A stretch of DNA of 64,000 nucleotides from Oceanimonas baumannii (GTDB lineage: Bacteria; Pseudomonadota; Gammaproteobacteria; Enterobacterales; Aeromonadaceae). Below the pieces are notes generated by a model. The model searched no databases. It saw nothing but the letters and a program-made list of their open reading frames with translations, and was not told the origin of the DNA. A program made the position numbers and the translations under genes. The stretch covers positions 143,021 to 207,020 of the forward strand of contig NZ_NQJF01000009.1 in the NCBI RefSeq assembly GCF_002245495.1. The letters run 5' to 3'. Below are positions 49,715 through 59,270 of the stretch, in pieces. Every line of letters begins with the position of its first letter. Within the stretch, counting starts at the first letter, position 1.

Positions 49715-51220
49715 ATGGCTACGAAGAAACTGAATATCAAAGACAAATACCGGCTGCTGACGCGCGATCTGGACTGGGAGTTCTCCTATCAGGACCGTAA
49801 GGATGCCTTTCCGTTTGAAGAATTTGAAGGCATCAAGATCACCGACTGGTCAAAATGGGAAGATCCCTTCCGCCTGACCATGGATGCTTACTGGAAATAC
49901 CAGTCCGAAAAAGAAAAGAAGCTGTACGCCATTTTCGACGCTTTTGCCCAGAACAATGGTCAGCTGAACGTGTCCGATCCGCGTTATGTGAATGCCATCA
50001 AACTGTTTCTGACTGCAGTCACCCCACTGGAATACCAGGCTTACCAGGGCTACGCCCATGTGGGCCGGCAGTTCGGAGGCATTGGTGCACGTATTGCGTC
50101 GCAGATGCAGTCCATCGATGAACTGCGCCACGTGCAGACCCAGATTCACGCCATGAGCCATTACAATAAACATTTTGATGGCTTCCAGGACTGGAGCCAC
50201 ATGCACGACAGAGTCTGGTATCTGTCGGTGCCCAAATCCTTCTTTGAAGATGCCCGCAGCGCCGGCCCCTTCGAGTTCCTGCTGGCAATCAGCTTTTCCT
50301 TTGAATATGTACTGACCAACCTGCTGTTTGTACCGTTTATGTCCGGTGCCGCCCACAACGGCGACATGGCCACCGTCACCTTCGGGTTCAGCGCCCAGTC
50401 TGACGAAGCGCGCCACATGACACTGGGCCTGGAAATTATCAAGTTCCTGCTTGAACAGCACGAAGACAACCTGCCCATCGTACAGAAGTGGATTGATAAG
50501 TGGTTCTGGCGCGGCACCCGGCTGCTGTCCATCGTCGGCATGATGATGGACTACATGCTGCCCAACAAGGTGATGTCCTGGAAAGAAGCCTGGGAGATGT
50601 ACTTCGAAGAAGCCGGTGGAGCCCTGTTCAAGGATCTGTCCCGCTACGGCATCCGGATGCCGAAATACAGCGAAGTCATTGAAAAAGAAAAAGAGCATGT
50701 CTCACACCAGGCCTGGTGGATTTTCTACAACTTCGGTCACGCTGCCGGCTTCCACACCTGGATCCCCAGCGACGAAGAGCTGGACTGGCTGAGCGAAAAG
50801 TACCCCGACACCTTCGACAAGTACTACCGCCCGCGTTGGGAGCTGGCCAAAAAGATGGAAGCCGAAGGCAAGCGCTTTTACAGCACCGGCCTGCCCCAGC
50901 TTTGCCAGGTCTGTCAGGTCCCCATGACCTTTACCGAAATGGACAAGGATCCGGGCCAGATCAGTTACCGGGAAGCCATGCACGAGGGTGAGCGCTACCA
51001 CATGTGCTCCGACGGCTGTCACGACATTTTCTGTGAAGAACCGGAGAAATATGTCCAGGCCTGGTTGCCCGTGCACCAGATCCTGCAAGGCAACTGCGGC
51101 GGCCCCGACCTGGAGCAGGTCCTCAGCGACTATTACCGCATGAACGTCGGCGCGGACAACATGGACTTTAAAGGTTCCCCGGACGAGCAACGCTGGAATC
51201 AATGGAAAGGAATGGCCTGA
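49715..51220 (+). CDS. dmpN: Phenol hydroxylase, alpha subunit with diiron centre (DmpN)
   Basis: 501 residues, a little shorter than Pseudomonas DmpN (about 517). The catalytic subunit hydroxylates phenol to catechol at a carboxylate-bridged diiron site. Both ExxH motifs are present: DELRHV (about residue 135) and DEARHM (about residue 232). The C-terminal third holds a cysteine-rich stretch, LCQVCQVPM and MCSDGCHDIFC, a YHS-like zinc region seen in this family. AAAGGAG precedes the ATG. Confidence 0.96.
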   Translation: MATKKLNIKDKYRLLTRDLDWEFSYQDRKDAFPFEEFEGIKITDWSKWEDPFRLTMDAYWKYQSEKEKKLYAIFDAFAQNNGQLNVSDPRYVNAIKLFLTAVTPLEYQAYQGYAHVGRQFGGIGARIASQMQSIDELRHVQTQIHAMSHYNKHFDGFQDWSHMHDRVWYLSVPKSFFEDARSAGPFEFLLAISFSFEYVLTNLLFVPFMSGAAHNGDMATVTFGFSAQSDEARHMTLGLEIIKFLLEQHEDNLPIVQKWIDKWFWRGTRLLSIVGMMMDYMLPNKVMSWKEAWEMYFEEAGGALFKDLSRYGIRMPKYSEVIEKEKEHVSHQAWWIFYNFGHAAGFHTWIPSDEELDWLSEKYPDTFDKYYRPRWELAKKMEAEGKRFYSTGLPQLCQVCQVPMTFTEMDKDPGQISYREAMHEGERYHMCSDGCHDIFCEEPEKYVQAWLPVHQILQGNCGGPDLEQVLSDYYRMNVGADNMDFKGSPDEQRWNQWKGMA

Positions 51221-51276
51221 GCCAGGCGATCTTAACAGGGGGCCGGCAGCGCCCCCGACATCAAGGAGAAATACAC

Positions 51277-51639
51277 ATGCCGGTCATCGCACTCAATAAA
51301 AATTATCAGGGAAGCATCAGGGATGCCAAGGCCAACTTTGGCGGAAATATCCTGGTATATATTGGATGGGACGAGCACCTGCTGTTCTGCTCAGCCAAGA
51401 CATTCCCGCTGTCTCCGACCATGTTGTTCAGCGACCTGCAAGACAACATCCTTACCGAAGGATTCAGCCAACACCCTGACTTCGAACACATCGACTGGTC
51501 CAGCGTACAGTGGACCCTCAATGGCAAACCACTGTCCCCTTCTCGCGAGCAAACCCTGGAGCAGCTGGGCTTCGATCATAAATCGTTGCTGCGCTTCAGA
51601 ACACCGGGTCTGAACGGCTACAAAGGCACAGGTGTTTAA
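51277..51639 (+). CDS. dmpO: Phenol hydroxylase, gamma subunit (DmpO)
   Basis: 120 residues from ATG 51277 (AAGGAG upstream); the open frame begins at 51202 inside the dmpN end. The small structural subunit of the (alpha-beta-gamma)2 oxygenase. MPVIALNKNYQGSIRDAKANFG and DEHLLFCSAKTFPL are characteristic. Confidence 0.92.
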   Translation: MPVIALNKNYQGSIRDAKANFGGNILVYIGWDEHLLFCSAKTFPLSPTMLFSDLQDNILTEGFSQHPDFEHIDWSSVQWTLNGKPLSPSREQTLEQLGFDHKSLLRFRTPGLNGYKGTGV

Positions 51640-51648
51640 GGAGGATTT

Positions 51649-52710
51649 ATGAGCTACGAAGTCACCATTGAGCCCACAGGCGATGTTATCGAGGTGGAAG
51701 AAGGACAAACCATACTGGACGCCGCGCTGCGCCAGGGAGTCTGGTTACCTTTCGCCTGCGGTCATGGCACCTGTGGTACCTGCAAGGTACAAATCACCGA
51801 TGGCTTTGCCGATTTGGGCGAGGCTTCCCCCTTTGCCCTGATGGATGTGGAGCGGGAAGAAGGCAAGGTACTGGCATGCTGCTGTATGCCGGAGTCCGAT
51901 CTGGTGATCGAGGCCGATATCGATGTCGACCCGGACTTCGCCGGTCATCCGGTGCAGGACTACAGTGGCACCGTCACCGAGATAGTCACCCTGTCTCCTA
52001 CCATTCGGGGACTTCGTATCCGGCTGGACCGGGAGATGGACTTTCAGGCTGGCCAGTATATCAACCTGCATGTTCCCGGAGTGGATGGCAGCCGCGCGTT
52101 CTCGCTCGCCAACCCGCCGTCTTCCCCACAGGAAATCGAGCTGCATGTCCGCCAGGTCGAGGGCGGCAAGGCCACAACCTGGTTGCATGAAAGCCTGCAG
52201 GTAGGTGATCAGCTCAATTTGTCCGGTCCCTACGGCCAGTTCTTTGTCCGCAAGACCGACACCCAGGGTGCCATTTTTATCGCCGGTGGCTCGGGCCTGT
52301 CCAGCCCCCAGTCAATGATCCTGGATATGCTGGCAGAAGGTGATAACCGCCCCATTTACCTGTTCCAGGGCGCGCGTAACGTCGCCGAGCTTTATAACCG
52401 CGAGCTGTTTGAGCAGTTAGCTGCCAAGCACGACAATTTTCACTATATACCGGCACTGAACGCACCGCTGCCGGAAGATGACTGGCAGGGCTTTAGCGGG
52501 TTTGTGCACGAAGCGGTCGCCGATTACTTCCAGGAGCGATGCGCCGGTAATAAAGCCTATCTGTGCGGTCCGCCCCCCATGATCGATGCGGCTATCACCA
52601 CCCTGATGCACAGCCGGCTGTTCGAACGCGACATCCATATGGAGCGCTTCTTCACCGCTGCCGATGGTGCTCAGGAGCAGAACCGTTCAGCCCTGTTCAA
52701 ACGTATATAG
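51649..52710 (+). CDS. dmpP: Phenol hydroxylase reductase (DmpP)
   Basis: 353 residues. N-terminal [2Fe-2S] ferredoxin domain with CGHGTCGTCKVQ and later cysteines in CCCMPESD, FAD domain with RAFSLANPP (about 145) and NADH domain with FIAGGSGLSSPQSMI (about 205). It delivers electrons to the diiron site. GGAGG precedes the ATG. Only five bases separate its stop from the second catB, so the two are surely co-transcribed. Confidence 0.95.
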   Translation: MSYEVTIEPTGDVIEVEEGQTILDAALRQGVWLPFACGHGTCGTCKVQITDGFADLGEASPFALMDVEREEGKVLACCCMPESDLVIEADIDVDPDFAGHPVQDYSGTVTEIVTLSPTIRGLRIRLDREMDFQAGQYINLHVPGVDGSRAFSLANPPSSPQEIELHVRQVEGGKATTWLHESLQVGDQLNLSGPYGQFFVRKTDTQGAIFIAGGSGLSSPQSMILDMLAEGDNRPIYLFQGARNVAELYNRELFEQLAAKHDNFHYIPALNAPLPEDDWQGFSGFVHEAVADYFQERCAGNKAYLCGPPPMIDAAITTLMHSRLFERDIHMERFFTAADGAQEQNRSALFKRI

Positions 52711-52715
52711 GAATC

Positions 52716-53855
52716 ATGGCCATGCAGAAAGCTCATACGCCAGCAACCATCTGTTCCATTGAAGCGATTCTGGTCGACATTCCGACCATCCGCCCGCACC
52801 AGCTCTCCATGGCCACCATGGCCGTGCAGACCATGGTTATCGTGCGCATGCTGGACACCGACGGCCTGCAAGGCATCGGCGAAGCCACCACCATCGGCGG
52901 ACTGGCTTACGGCCCCGAAAGCCCCGAAAGCGTCAAGCTGACCATCGATACCTACTTCGCGCCACTGCTGCTGGGACAGCCCGCAGACGCCATCAATACC
53001 TTAAGGGTAAGGCTCAATCGCGCCGCCCGCGGTAACAACCTGGCCAAGTCCGCCATCGAAACCGCCCTGCTCGACCTGCTCGGCAAACGCCTCAACCAGC
53101 CCCTGCACCAGCTGCTCGGCGGTGCCATCCGCCAGCACATACCGGTGCTCTGGACCCTCGCCAGCGGCGATACCCAGACGGACATCGATGAGGCCAAACG
53201 CCTGCTCGCCGAGCAACGACACTGCGACTTCAAGCTGAAAATCGGCAGCCGACCGCTGATGGACGACGTTCGCCACGTCGCCGCCATCAAGGCCGCCGTC
53301 GGTGACCGCGCCAGCGTCCGTGTCGACGTCAACCAGGCCTGGGATGAAAGCACCGCCGCCCGTGGCATGGCCGAACTGCAGGCCGCCGGCATCGACCTGG
53401 TCGAGCAGCCCACCCCGATGAAGGATTACCCCGCCCTGGTCCGCCTGGCACAAAAGTTCCACCTGCCCATTCTGGCCGATGAAGCCGTGGCCGACGCCAG
53501 CGACATGTTCACCCTGGCCTCCGCCGGCTTCGCCGGGGCCATCGCCCTGAAAATTGCCAAGGCCGGTGGCCCCCTGCAGGCTCTGAAAGTGGCCAATGTG
53601 GCCAGTGCCGCCGGCATCGGACTCTATGGCGGCACCCTGCTCGAAGGCACCATCGGCAGCGTCGCTTCCCTGCACGCCTGGGCCACCCTCGACACCCTGC
53701 ACTGGGGCACCGAAATGTTCGGCCCCCTGTTGCTGAAGGACGACATCGTGGAAACGCCGCTGCACTTCCACAACAACGGCGTCGCCCTGCCCGAAGGGCC
53801 GGGACTGGGCGTCACCATCAATGAAGACAAGCTGGCCGAATACCGCCGCCACTAA
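52716..53855 (+). CDS. catB: Muconate cycloisomerase, copy 2
   Basis: 379 residues from ATG 52716 (ATG 52722 possible). Its first 18 or so residues (MAMQKAHTPATICSIEAI) differ from copy 1, after which the protein is the same except one glutamine for glutamate (DGLQGIGE). All enolase-superfamily catalytic residues are present. It is the seventh gene of the phenol hydroxylase operon, so phenol can be carried to muconate and on by one transcript under DmpR control. Confidence 0.94.
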   Translation: MAMQKAHTPATICSIEAILVDIPTIRPHQLSMATMAVQTMVIVRMLDTDGLQGIGEATTIGGLAYGPESPESVKLTIDTYFAPLLLGQPADAINTLRVRLNRAARGNNLAKSAIETALLDLLGKRLNQPLHQLLGGAIRQHIPVLWTLASGDTQTDIDEAKRLLAEQRHCDFKLKIGSRPLMDDVRHVAAIKAAVGDRASVRVDVNQAWDESTAARGMAELQAAGIDLVEQPTPMKDYPALVRLAQKFHLPILADEAVADASDMFTLASAGFAGAIALKIAKAGGPLQALKVANVASAAGIGLYGGTLLEGTIGSVASLHAWATLDTLHWGTEMFGPLLLKDDIVETPLHFHNNGVALPEGPGLGVTINEDKLAEYRRH

Positions 53856-55098
53856 GCCCTCGCCACCCACGAGTAACAGGAGAAAAGCATGCTGTTCAAA
53901 GTCGAAATGAAGGTCAATCTGCCCCACGACATGTCCCCCGAGGTGGCCGCCGACATCAAGGCCCGGGAAAAAGCCTACGCCCAGGAGCTGCAAACCCAGG
54001 GCAAGTGGCGTCACCTGTGGCGGGTCGCCGGCAGCTACGCCAACGTCAGCATTTTTGATGTGGCCGACAACGCCGAGCTGCAGGACCTGATTAGCGCCCT
54101 GCCGCTGTTTCCCTACATGGATATCACGGTCGCCCCCCTGTGCCGGCATCCGTCTTCCATTCATCAGGATGACCGCTAAATAACCTGAGTTACCCCTAGA
54201 CCAAATAAAAATCAGCAAGGAGCAATGCCATGTCCGTCAAAACCATGCAGACGCAGGAAGTCAAAGAACTACTGGAAAAAGTGGCCGGTCTGAACCAGGC
54301 CGCCGGCAATGACCGCATCAAGACCATTGTGCACCGCGTGATGCACGACGTGTTCCAGATAATTGAAGACCTGGACATCACCCCGGAAGAGTTCTGGAGT
54401 GCGGTCTATTACATCAACGACCTGGGTAAAAACGGTGAGGCTGCCCTGCTGGCCCCGGGCCTGGGCATGGACAAGTACCTGGACATCCGCATGGATGCCG
54501 AAGACGCCCAGGCCGGCCTGGCCGGCGGTACCCCGCGCACCATTGAAGGCCCCCTGTACGTGGCCGGCGCCCCCCTCTGCGACGGCTTCGCCCGCATGGA
54601 TGACGGCACCCAGGCCGGTGATATCATGCTGCTGACCGGCGTGGTCACCGATGAGCAGGGCAACCCGCTGGCCGGTGCCACCGTGGATGTCTGGCATGCC
54701 GACCTCAAGGGCGCCTACTCCTACTTCGACCAGAGCCAGAGCGAATACAACCTGCGCCGCCGCATCAAGACCGATGCCCTGGGCCGCTATGTGGCACAGT
54801 CCATTATTCCGTCCGGTTACGGCTGCCCGCCCGAAGGCTCCACCCAGGCCCTGCTGAACCAGCTCGGTCGCCATGGTCAGCGCCCGGCCCACATTCACTT
54901 CTTTATCTCTGCCCCGGGTCACAAACACCTGACCACCCAGATCAACCTGGCCGGTGACGAGTACACCTACGACGACTTCGCCTTTGCGACCCGTGATGAG
55001 CTGGTGGTGGACGCCCGTCCGGTCGCCCGGTCCGCCGCCGGCGAGCGCCATGGTGTAACCGGACCGGTGACCGAAGTGGAGTTCAATATCAAGCTGGT
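52770..55098. repeat. 2,329-bp direct repeat, right copy (catBCA)
   Basis: Partner of 36012-38340 at an exact 16,758-bp offset. It begins inside catB codon 19 or so and ends inside the 3' end of catA, so both catB N-termini and both catA C-termini are copy-specific while everything between is shared. Confidence 0.95.
53889..54179 (+). CDS. catC: Muconolactone delta-isomerase, copy 2
   Basis: 96 residues, identical in protein and, by eye, in DNA to the copy at 37131-37421, spacer sequences included. Same role: muconolactone to enol-lactone. Confidence 0.96.
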   Translation: MLFKVEMKVNLPHDMSPEVAADIKAREKAYAQELQTQGKWRHLWRVAGSYANVSIFDVADNAELQDLISALPLFPYMDITVAPLCRHPSSIHQDDR

Positions 55099-55156
55099 CT
55101 CTACCGACAGCAAGGATCAACAAGAAATGCACAAGCGCCAGAGAGCACTGGCATAA
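54230..55156 (+). CDS. catA: Catechol 1,2-dioxygenase, copy 2
   Basis: 308 residues. Iron ligands as in copy 1 (KGAYSYFDQ, PSGYGCPPEG, RPAHIHFFIS). The C-terminus diverges after NI(K/Q)LVST, reading DSKDQQEMHKRQRALA here, three residues shorter than copy 1. Silent changes cluster in the last 230 bases before that point. It is the last gene of the dmp-cat operon, followed by a terminator. Confidence 0.95.
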   Translation: MSVKTMQTQEVKELLEKVAGLNQAAGNDRIKTIVHRVMHDVFQIIEDLDITPEEFWSAVYYINDLGKNGEAALLAPGLGMDKYLDIRMDAEDAQAGLAGGTPRTIEGPLYVAGAPLCDGFARMDDGTQAGDIMLLTGVVTDEQGNPLAGATVDVWHADLKGAYSYFDQSQSEYNLRRRIKTDALGRYVAQSIIPSGYGCPPEGSTQALLNQLGRHGQRPAHIHFFISAPGHKHLTTQINLAGDEYTYDDFAFATRDELVVDARPVARSAAGERHGVTGPVTEVEFNIKLVSTDSKDQQEMHKRQRALA

Positions 55157-55226
55157 ACTTGTTACCGTGGCCTGAGCCACTTGTCTGAATAACGTCATTC
55201 ATCAGACAGACAATTATTTTTCCCTG

Positions 55227-55250
55227 GCCTGCCATCGCAGGCCTTTTTTG
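55227..55250 (+). terminator. Terminator of the dmpKLMNOP-catBCA operon
   Basis: Perfect 7-bp stem GGCCTGC/GCAGGCC, loop CATC, then six T. It closes the aromatic cluster 70 bases past catA2. The following 118 bases to cysP are AT-rich and should hold its promoter; nothing more specific is visible. Confidence 0.9.
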
Positions 55251-55368
55251 TTCCTTATGCCTACCTTTGCTTATATATTCCAAAAGCGACTATTCAAAGT
55301 TGGTTTAAATATCTTTTGCGCATATTAGAATCGGTCATAGTTTTCTTTTTTATATTCGGAGTTGAATC

Positions 55369-56373
55369 ATGCGCAAATCCCTTCTGGCTTCGGTGTTATT
55401 CGCCGCTGGTGTCAGTGCCACCCTGCCACTGCAGGCCAAAGAGCTGCTGAACAGCAGCTATGACATCGCCCGCGAGCTGTTTGCCGAAATCAACCCGGTA
55501 TTTGTGCAACACTGGCAGCAGCAAACCGGCGAAACTCTGGAAATAAAACAGTCGCATGCAGGCTCTTCCCGCCAGGCCCAGGCCATTTTGCAGGGTCTGC
55601 GCGCCGATGTGGTGACCTATAACCAAACCACAGACGTAGACGTGCTGAACCAGAAGGGCAACCTGATCCCAGCCGACTGGAAAGCGCGCCTGCCCAACGA
55701 CAGCTCTCCTTACTACTCCACCATGGCGTTTCTGGTACGCAAGGATAACCCCAAGCAGATCGCTGACTGGGATGACCTGACCCGGGAAGATGTGCAACTG
55801 GTGTTCCCCAATCCCAAAACCTCCGGCAATGGCCGTTATACCTATCTGGCCGCCTGGGGTGCCGCTCACAAGGCCTTTGATGGCAACGACGCCAACATTC
55901 GCGAGCACATGGGCAAGCTGGTGAAACAGGTTGCCGTATTCGACACCGGCGGCCGCGGTGCCACCACCACCTTTGTGGATCGGGGCATTGGTGATGTACT
56001 GATCACCTTCGAGTCGGAAGTAAACAATATTATTGCCCAGTACCCGGATCAGGGCTTTGAACGGGTAGTGCCGCCGGTAGACGTACTGGCAGAATTTCCG
56101 GTCACCTGGATTGACCGCAATGTAGAACGCAACGGTACCGCCGACGCCGCCAAAGCCTACCTGGAATTCCTCTACACGCCCGAAGCCCAGCGCATTCTGG
56201 CCAGCTATAACTACCGGGTACACAACGAGGAAGTGGCCGCCGAGGTCGCCGATCAATTCCCGGCCACCGAGCTGTTTACCGTAGAAGAAATCTTTGGTGG
56301 CTGGGAACAGGCCATGAAGGATCACTTCGCCAACGGTGGCAGCCTGGATCAGCTGCAGGCCGAGGCCCGTTAA
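55369..56373 (+). CDS. cysP: Thiosulfate/sulfate-binding protein
   Basis: 334 residues with a signal peptide (cleavage near LPLQA, residue 23). The mature start [20 protein letters not shown], then [33 protein letters not shown] and [18 protein letters not shown] match E. coli CysP more closely than Sbp. It captures thiosulfate and sulfate in the periplasm for CysTWA. First gene of the operon. Confidence 0.92.
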   Translation: MRKSLLASVLFAAGVSATLPLQAKELLNSSYDIARELFAEINPVFVQHWQQQTGETLEIKQSHAGSSRQAQAILQGLRADVVTYNQTTDVDVLNQKGNLIPADWKARLPNDSSPYYSTMAFLVRKDNPKQIADWDDLTREDVQLVFPNPKTSGNGRYTYLAAWGAAHKAFDGNDANIREHMGKLVKQVAVFDTGGRGATTTFVDRGIGDVLITFESEVNNIIAQYPDQGFERVVPPVDVLAEFPVTWIDRNVERNGTADAAKAYLEFLYTPEAQRILASYNYRVHNEEVAAEVADQFPATELFTVEEIFGGWEQAMKDHFANGGSLDQLQAEAR

Positions 56374-56376
56374 CGG

Positions 56377-57219
56377 ATGGCGGCGTTGCTGGGTTCTTCA
56401 AAGCGGGTGCTGCCGGGCTTTACACTTAGCCTGGGCACCAGCCTGCTGTTTGTCAGCCTGATTATTCTGCTGCCGCTCACCGGTCTGGTGATGAACACCA
56501 GCCAGATGGGCTGGGAAGAATACTGGCGTGTTGTTACCGACCCGCGGGTAGTAGCCACCTACAAGGTCACACTCAGTGCCGCCGCCGTGGCCAGCCTGTT
56601 CAACATGGCCTTTGGCCTGCTGATGGCCTGGATTCTCACCCGCTACCGCTTTCCCGGCCGGGCGGTGCTCGACGGCCTGATGGATCTTCCCTTTGCCCTG
56701 CCCACGGCCGTGGCCGGTCTGACCCTGGCTTCACTGTTTGCCACCAATGGCTGGTATGGTGCCTGGCTGGAAGATCTGGGCATCAAGGTGTCTTACACCT
56801 GGATCGGCATCGTGGTGGCCATGGTGTTTACCAGTGTCCCCTTCGTGGTGCGCACCGTGCAACCGGTGCTGGAAGATCTTGGCCCTGAATATGAAGAAGC
56901 CGCCGCCACCCTGGGGGCCAGCCCCTGGCAGGCCTTTACTCGCGTGGTACTGCCCGAGCTTCGGCCGGCGCTGTTTACCGGTACCGCCTTGTCGTTTACC
57001 CGGAGTCTGGGTGAGTTTGGCGCGGTGATCTTTATTGCCGGTAACATGCCCTGGCAGACCGAAATCACCTCGCTGATGATCTTTATCCGGCTGCAGGAAT
57101 TCGACTACGCCGCCGCCAGTGCCATTGCCAGTCTGGTGCTGCTGGCTTCATTTGTGCTGTTGTTTGCCATCAACACCCTGCAAGGCCGCTTTATGCGCCG
57201 CATACGAGGTAACGCCTGA
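56377..57219 (+). CDS. cysT: Sulfate/thiosulfate ABC transporter permease CysT
   Basis: 280 residues, six membrane helices, with the EAA loop EEAAATLGASPWQAFTRVVLPE near residue 180. PGFTLSLGTSLLFVSLIILLP is the family-typical start. ATG 56377 lies three bases after the cysP stop. Forms the channel with CysW. Confidence 0.94.
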   Translation: MAALLGSSKRVLPGFTLSLGTSLLFVSLIILLPLTGLVMNTSQMGWEEYWRVVTDPRVVATYKVTLSAAAVASLFNMAFGLLMAWILTRYRFPGRAVLDGLMDLPFALPTAVAGLTLASLFATNGWYGAWLEDLGIKVSYTWIGIVVAMVFTSVPFVVRTVQPVLEDLGPEYEEAAATLGASPWQAFTRVVLPELRPALFTGTALSFTRSLGEFGAVIFIAGNMPWQTEITSLMIFIRLQEFDYAAASAIASLVLLASFVLLFAINTLQGRFMRRIRGNA

Positions 57220-58058
57220 TGGAACAGACCCTTACCCTCAGAGCGTCACGCCCCTGGGGCCGCTGGTTGCTGATTGGCACCGGCGTGGTACTGACCATGC
57301 TGTTGCTGGTGGTGCCGATGTTCGCCATTTTTGCCGGGGCTCTGGCCGCCGGCGTCGGTGGTGTGCTCGACAACCTGGCCGAGCCCGATATGCTGCACGC
57401 CATTGGCCTGACCCTGCTGGTAGCGGCCATTACCGTACCTATCAACCTGGTCTTTGGCACTCTGCTGGCCTGGCTGGTCACCCGCTTTCGCTTTCCCGGC
57501 CGTCAGCTGCTGCTGACCCTGATGGACATTCCTTTCGCGGTATCGCCGGTAGTAGCCGGCCTGCTCTATCTGCTGATGTACGGCGTCAACGGCCCGGTAG
57601 GCGGCTGGCTTGACGGCCACGATATGCAACTGATGTTTGCCTGGCCCGGTATTGTAATGGTAACGGTATTCGTCACCTGTCCCTTTGTGGTGCGCGAGCT
57701 GGTGCCGCTGATGAGCAGTCAGGGCACCGATTCGGAAGAGGCCGCCGTCTTGCTGGGAGCCAGTGGCTGGCAGCTGTTTCGCCGGGTTACCCTGCCCAAC
57801 ATTCGCTGGGCACTGCTCTATGGGGTCATCCTCACCAACGCCCGGGCGGTAGGCGAATTCGGTGCTGTGTCGGTGGTGTCGGGGGGGATTCGCGGTGAAA
57901 CCAACACGCTGCCACTGCACGTTGAACTGCTGCATCAGGACTATAACGCCGTGGGTGCCTTTACTGCCGCCGCCCTGCTGACCCTGATGGCGGTGGTCAC
58001 CCTGATGATCAAATCTTATCTCGAGTGGCGTCTGCACAGCGCCAGTGAACAGGAGTAG
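57219..58058 (+). CDS. cysW: Sulfate/thiosulfate ABC transporter permease CysW
   Basis: 279 residues, six membrane helices. The EAA loop reads [22 protein letters not shown] near residue 180, followed by [19 protein letters not shown]. The start shares a base with the cysT stop (TGATG). Partner of CysT. Confidence 0.94.
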   Translation: MEQTLTLRASRPWGRWLLIGTGVVLTMLLLVVPMFAIFAGALAAGVGGVLDNLAEPDMLHAIGLTLLVAAITVPINLVFGTLLAWLVTRFRFPGRQLLLTLMDIPFAVSPVVAGLLYLLMYGVNGPVGGWLDGHDMQLMFAWPGIVMVTVFVTCPFVVRELVPLMSSQGTDSEEAAVLLGASGWQLFRRVTLPNIRWALLYGVILTNARAVGEFGAVSVVSGGIRGETNTLPLHVELLHQDYNAVGAFTAAALLTLMAVVTLMIKSYLEWRLHSASEQE

Positions 58059-58063
58059 CCGGC

Positions 58064-59158
58064 ATGAGCATTCTCATTGAAGGCATTCAGAAATCCTTTG
58101 GCAAAACCCGGGTACTGCACGACATCAACCTGGATCTGCCCAGCGGCCAGCTGGTGGGCTTGCTGGGGCCGTCCGGCTCGGGCAAAACCACACTGCTGCG
58201 CATTATTGCCGGTCTGGAACAAGCCAACGCCGGCCGAATTCACTTCAGCGGCACCGAAGTCACCGGATTACATGCCCGTGATCGCAAAGTAGGCTTTGTC
58301 TTTCAGCATTACGCCCTGTTCCGTCATATGACGGTATTCGACAACATCGCCTTTGGTCTGACCATCAAGTCCAAAAAGGAACGTCCGTCTGCCGCCGAGA
58401 TCAAAACCCGGGTGGGCAATCTGCTGGAAATGATCCAGCTGTCACACCTGGCCGACCGCTTCCCGTCCCAGTTGTCTGGTGGCCAGCGCCAACGGGTTGC
58501 ACTGGCGCGGGCACTGGCAGTAGAACCCCGGGTGCTGTTGCTGGATGAACCCTTTGGCGCCCTGGATGCTCAGGTACGTAAAGACCTGCGCCGCTGGCTG
58601 CGCCGGCTGCACGACGATCTGCATTTTACCAGTGTATTTGTTACCCATGACCAGGAAGAAGCGCTGGACGTGTCGGACCAGGTGGTGGTCATGAGCCAGG
58701 GCCGCATTGAGCAGATTGGCAGTCCCAATACCGTATGGCAGCAACCTGCCAGCCGCTTTGTACTGGAGTTCCTGGGTGAAGTGGCCAAGATCGATGGTGA
58801 ACTGGCGGGCGGGCATTTCCGCGTGGGCGAACATGGGCTGGCACTGCCGGTGGCGGCGCACCATAACGGTGCCGCCAGCTGGTATCTGCGCCCTCACGAA
58901 ATCAGTCTGCAGACCGAGGCCAATACCGCTCATCCGCTGCCGGTCCGGGTAACTGACGTTAACCCCCGCGGCGCCATGGTGCATCTGGAGCTGGAGCCTG
59001 CCGGCTGGCCGGGGCCGCTGCTGGAAGCCGAGCTGCCCCAGCATCAGCTGAACCACATTGACCGTGGTCAGACTCTGTACCTGGGAGGAGAAAGCGGTCG
59101 CCTTTACGCCGGTAACCACCAGCTTACCGCAGCAAACGAGCTGGCGTTATCAGCGTAA
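58064..59158 (+). CDS. cysA: Sulfate/thiosulfate ABC transporter ATPase CysA
   Basis: 364 residues. Walker [10 protein letters not shown] (about 36-44), Q-loop [15 protein letters not shown], signature [15 protein letters not shown] (about 135), Walker [13 protein letters not shown]-loop VTHDQ. A C-terminal TOBE-like extension (about 240-360) is present. Five bases after cysW. It powers the importer. Confidence 0.95.
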   Translation: MSILIEGIQKSFGKTRVLHDINLDLPSGQLVGLLGPSGSGKTTLLRIIAGLEQANAGRIHFSGTEVTGLHARDRKVGFVFQHYALFRHMTVFDNIAFGLTIKSKKERPSAAEIKTRVGNLLEMIQLSHLADRFPSQLSGGQRQRVALARALAVEPRVLLLDEPFGALDAQVRKDLRRWLRRLHDDLHFTSVFVTHDQEEALDVSDQVVVMSQGRIEQIGSPNTVWQQPASRFVLEFLGEVAKIDGELAGGHFRVGEHGLALPVAAHHNGAASWYLRPHEISLQTEANTAHPLPVRVTDVNPRGAMVHLELEPAGWPGPLLEAELPQHQLNHIDRGQTLYLGGESGRLYAGNHQLTAANELALSA

Positions 59159-59190
59159 AAAAGCCATAAGCTTTAAGCTGTAAGTAAAAA

Positions 59191-59218
59191 GAGGCTTCCA
59201 TTGGAAGCCTCTTTTTTT
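59191..59218. terminator. Terminator between cysA and cysM
   Basis: Perfect 9-bp stem GAGGCTTCC/GGAAGCCTC with a three-base loop and seven T on the plus strand; A residues on the other side permit use by the convergent cysM. The hairpin is itself nested in a larger inverted repeat (59161-59182 with 59253-59280). Confidence 0.9.
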
Positions 59219-59270
59219 AAGAACATAAACGGCGGACAACTCAGGCTGCTGATGACTTAAAGCTGACAGC

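Noticed and set aside
52563..52715. Extended N-terminus for catB copy 2
   Set aside because: The upstream frame lies within dmpP and has no similarity to CatB; the start after the dmpP stop fits.
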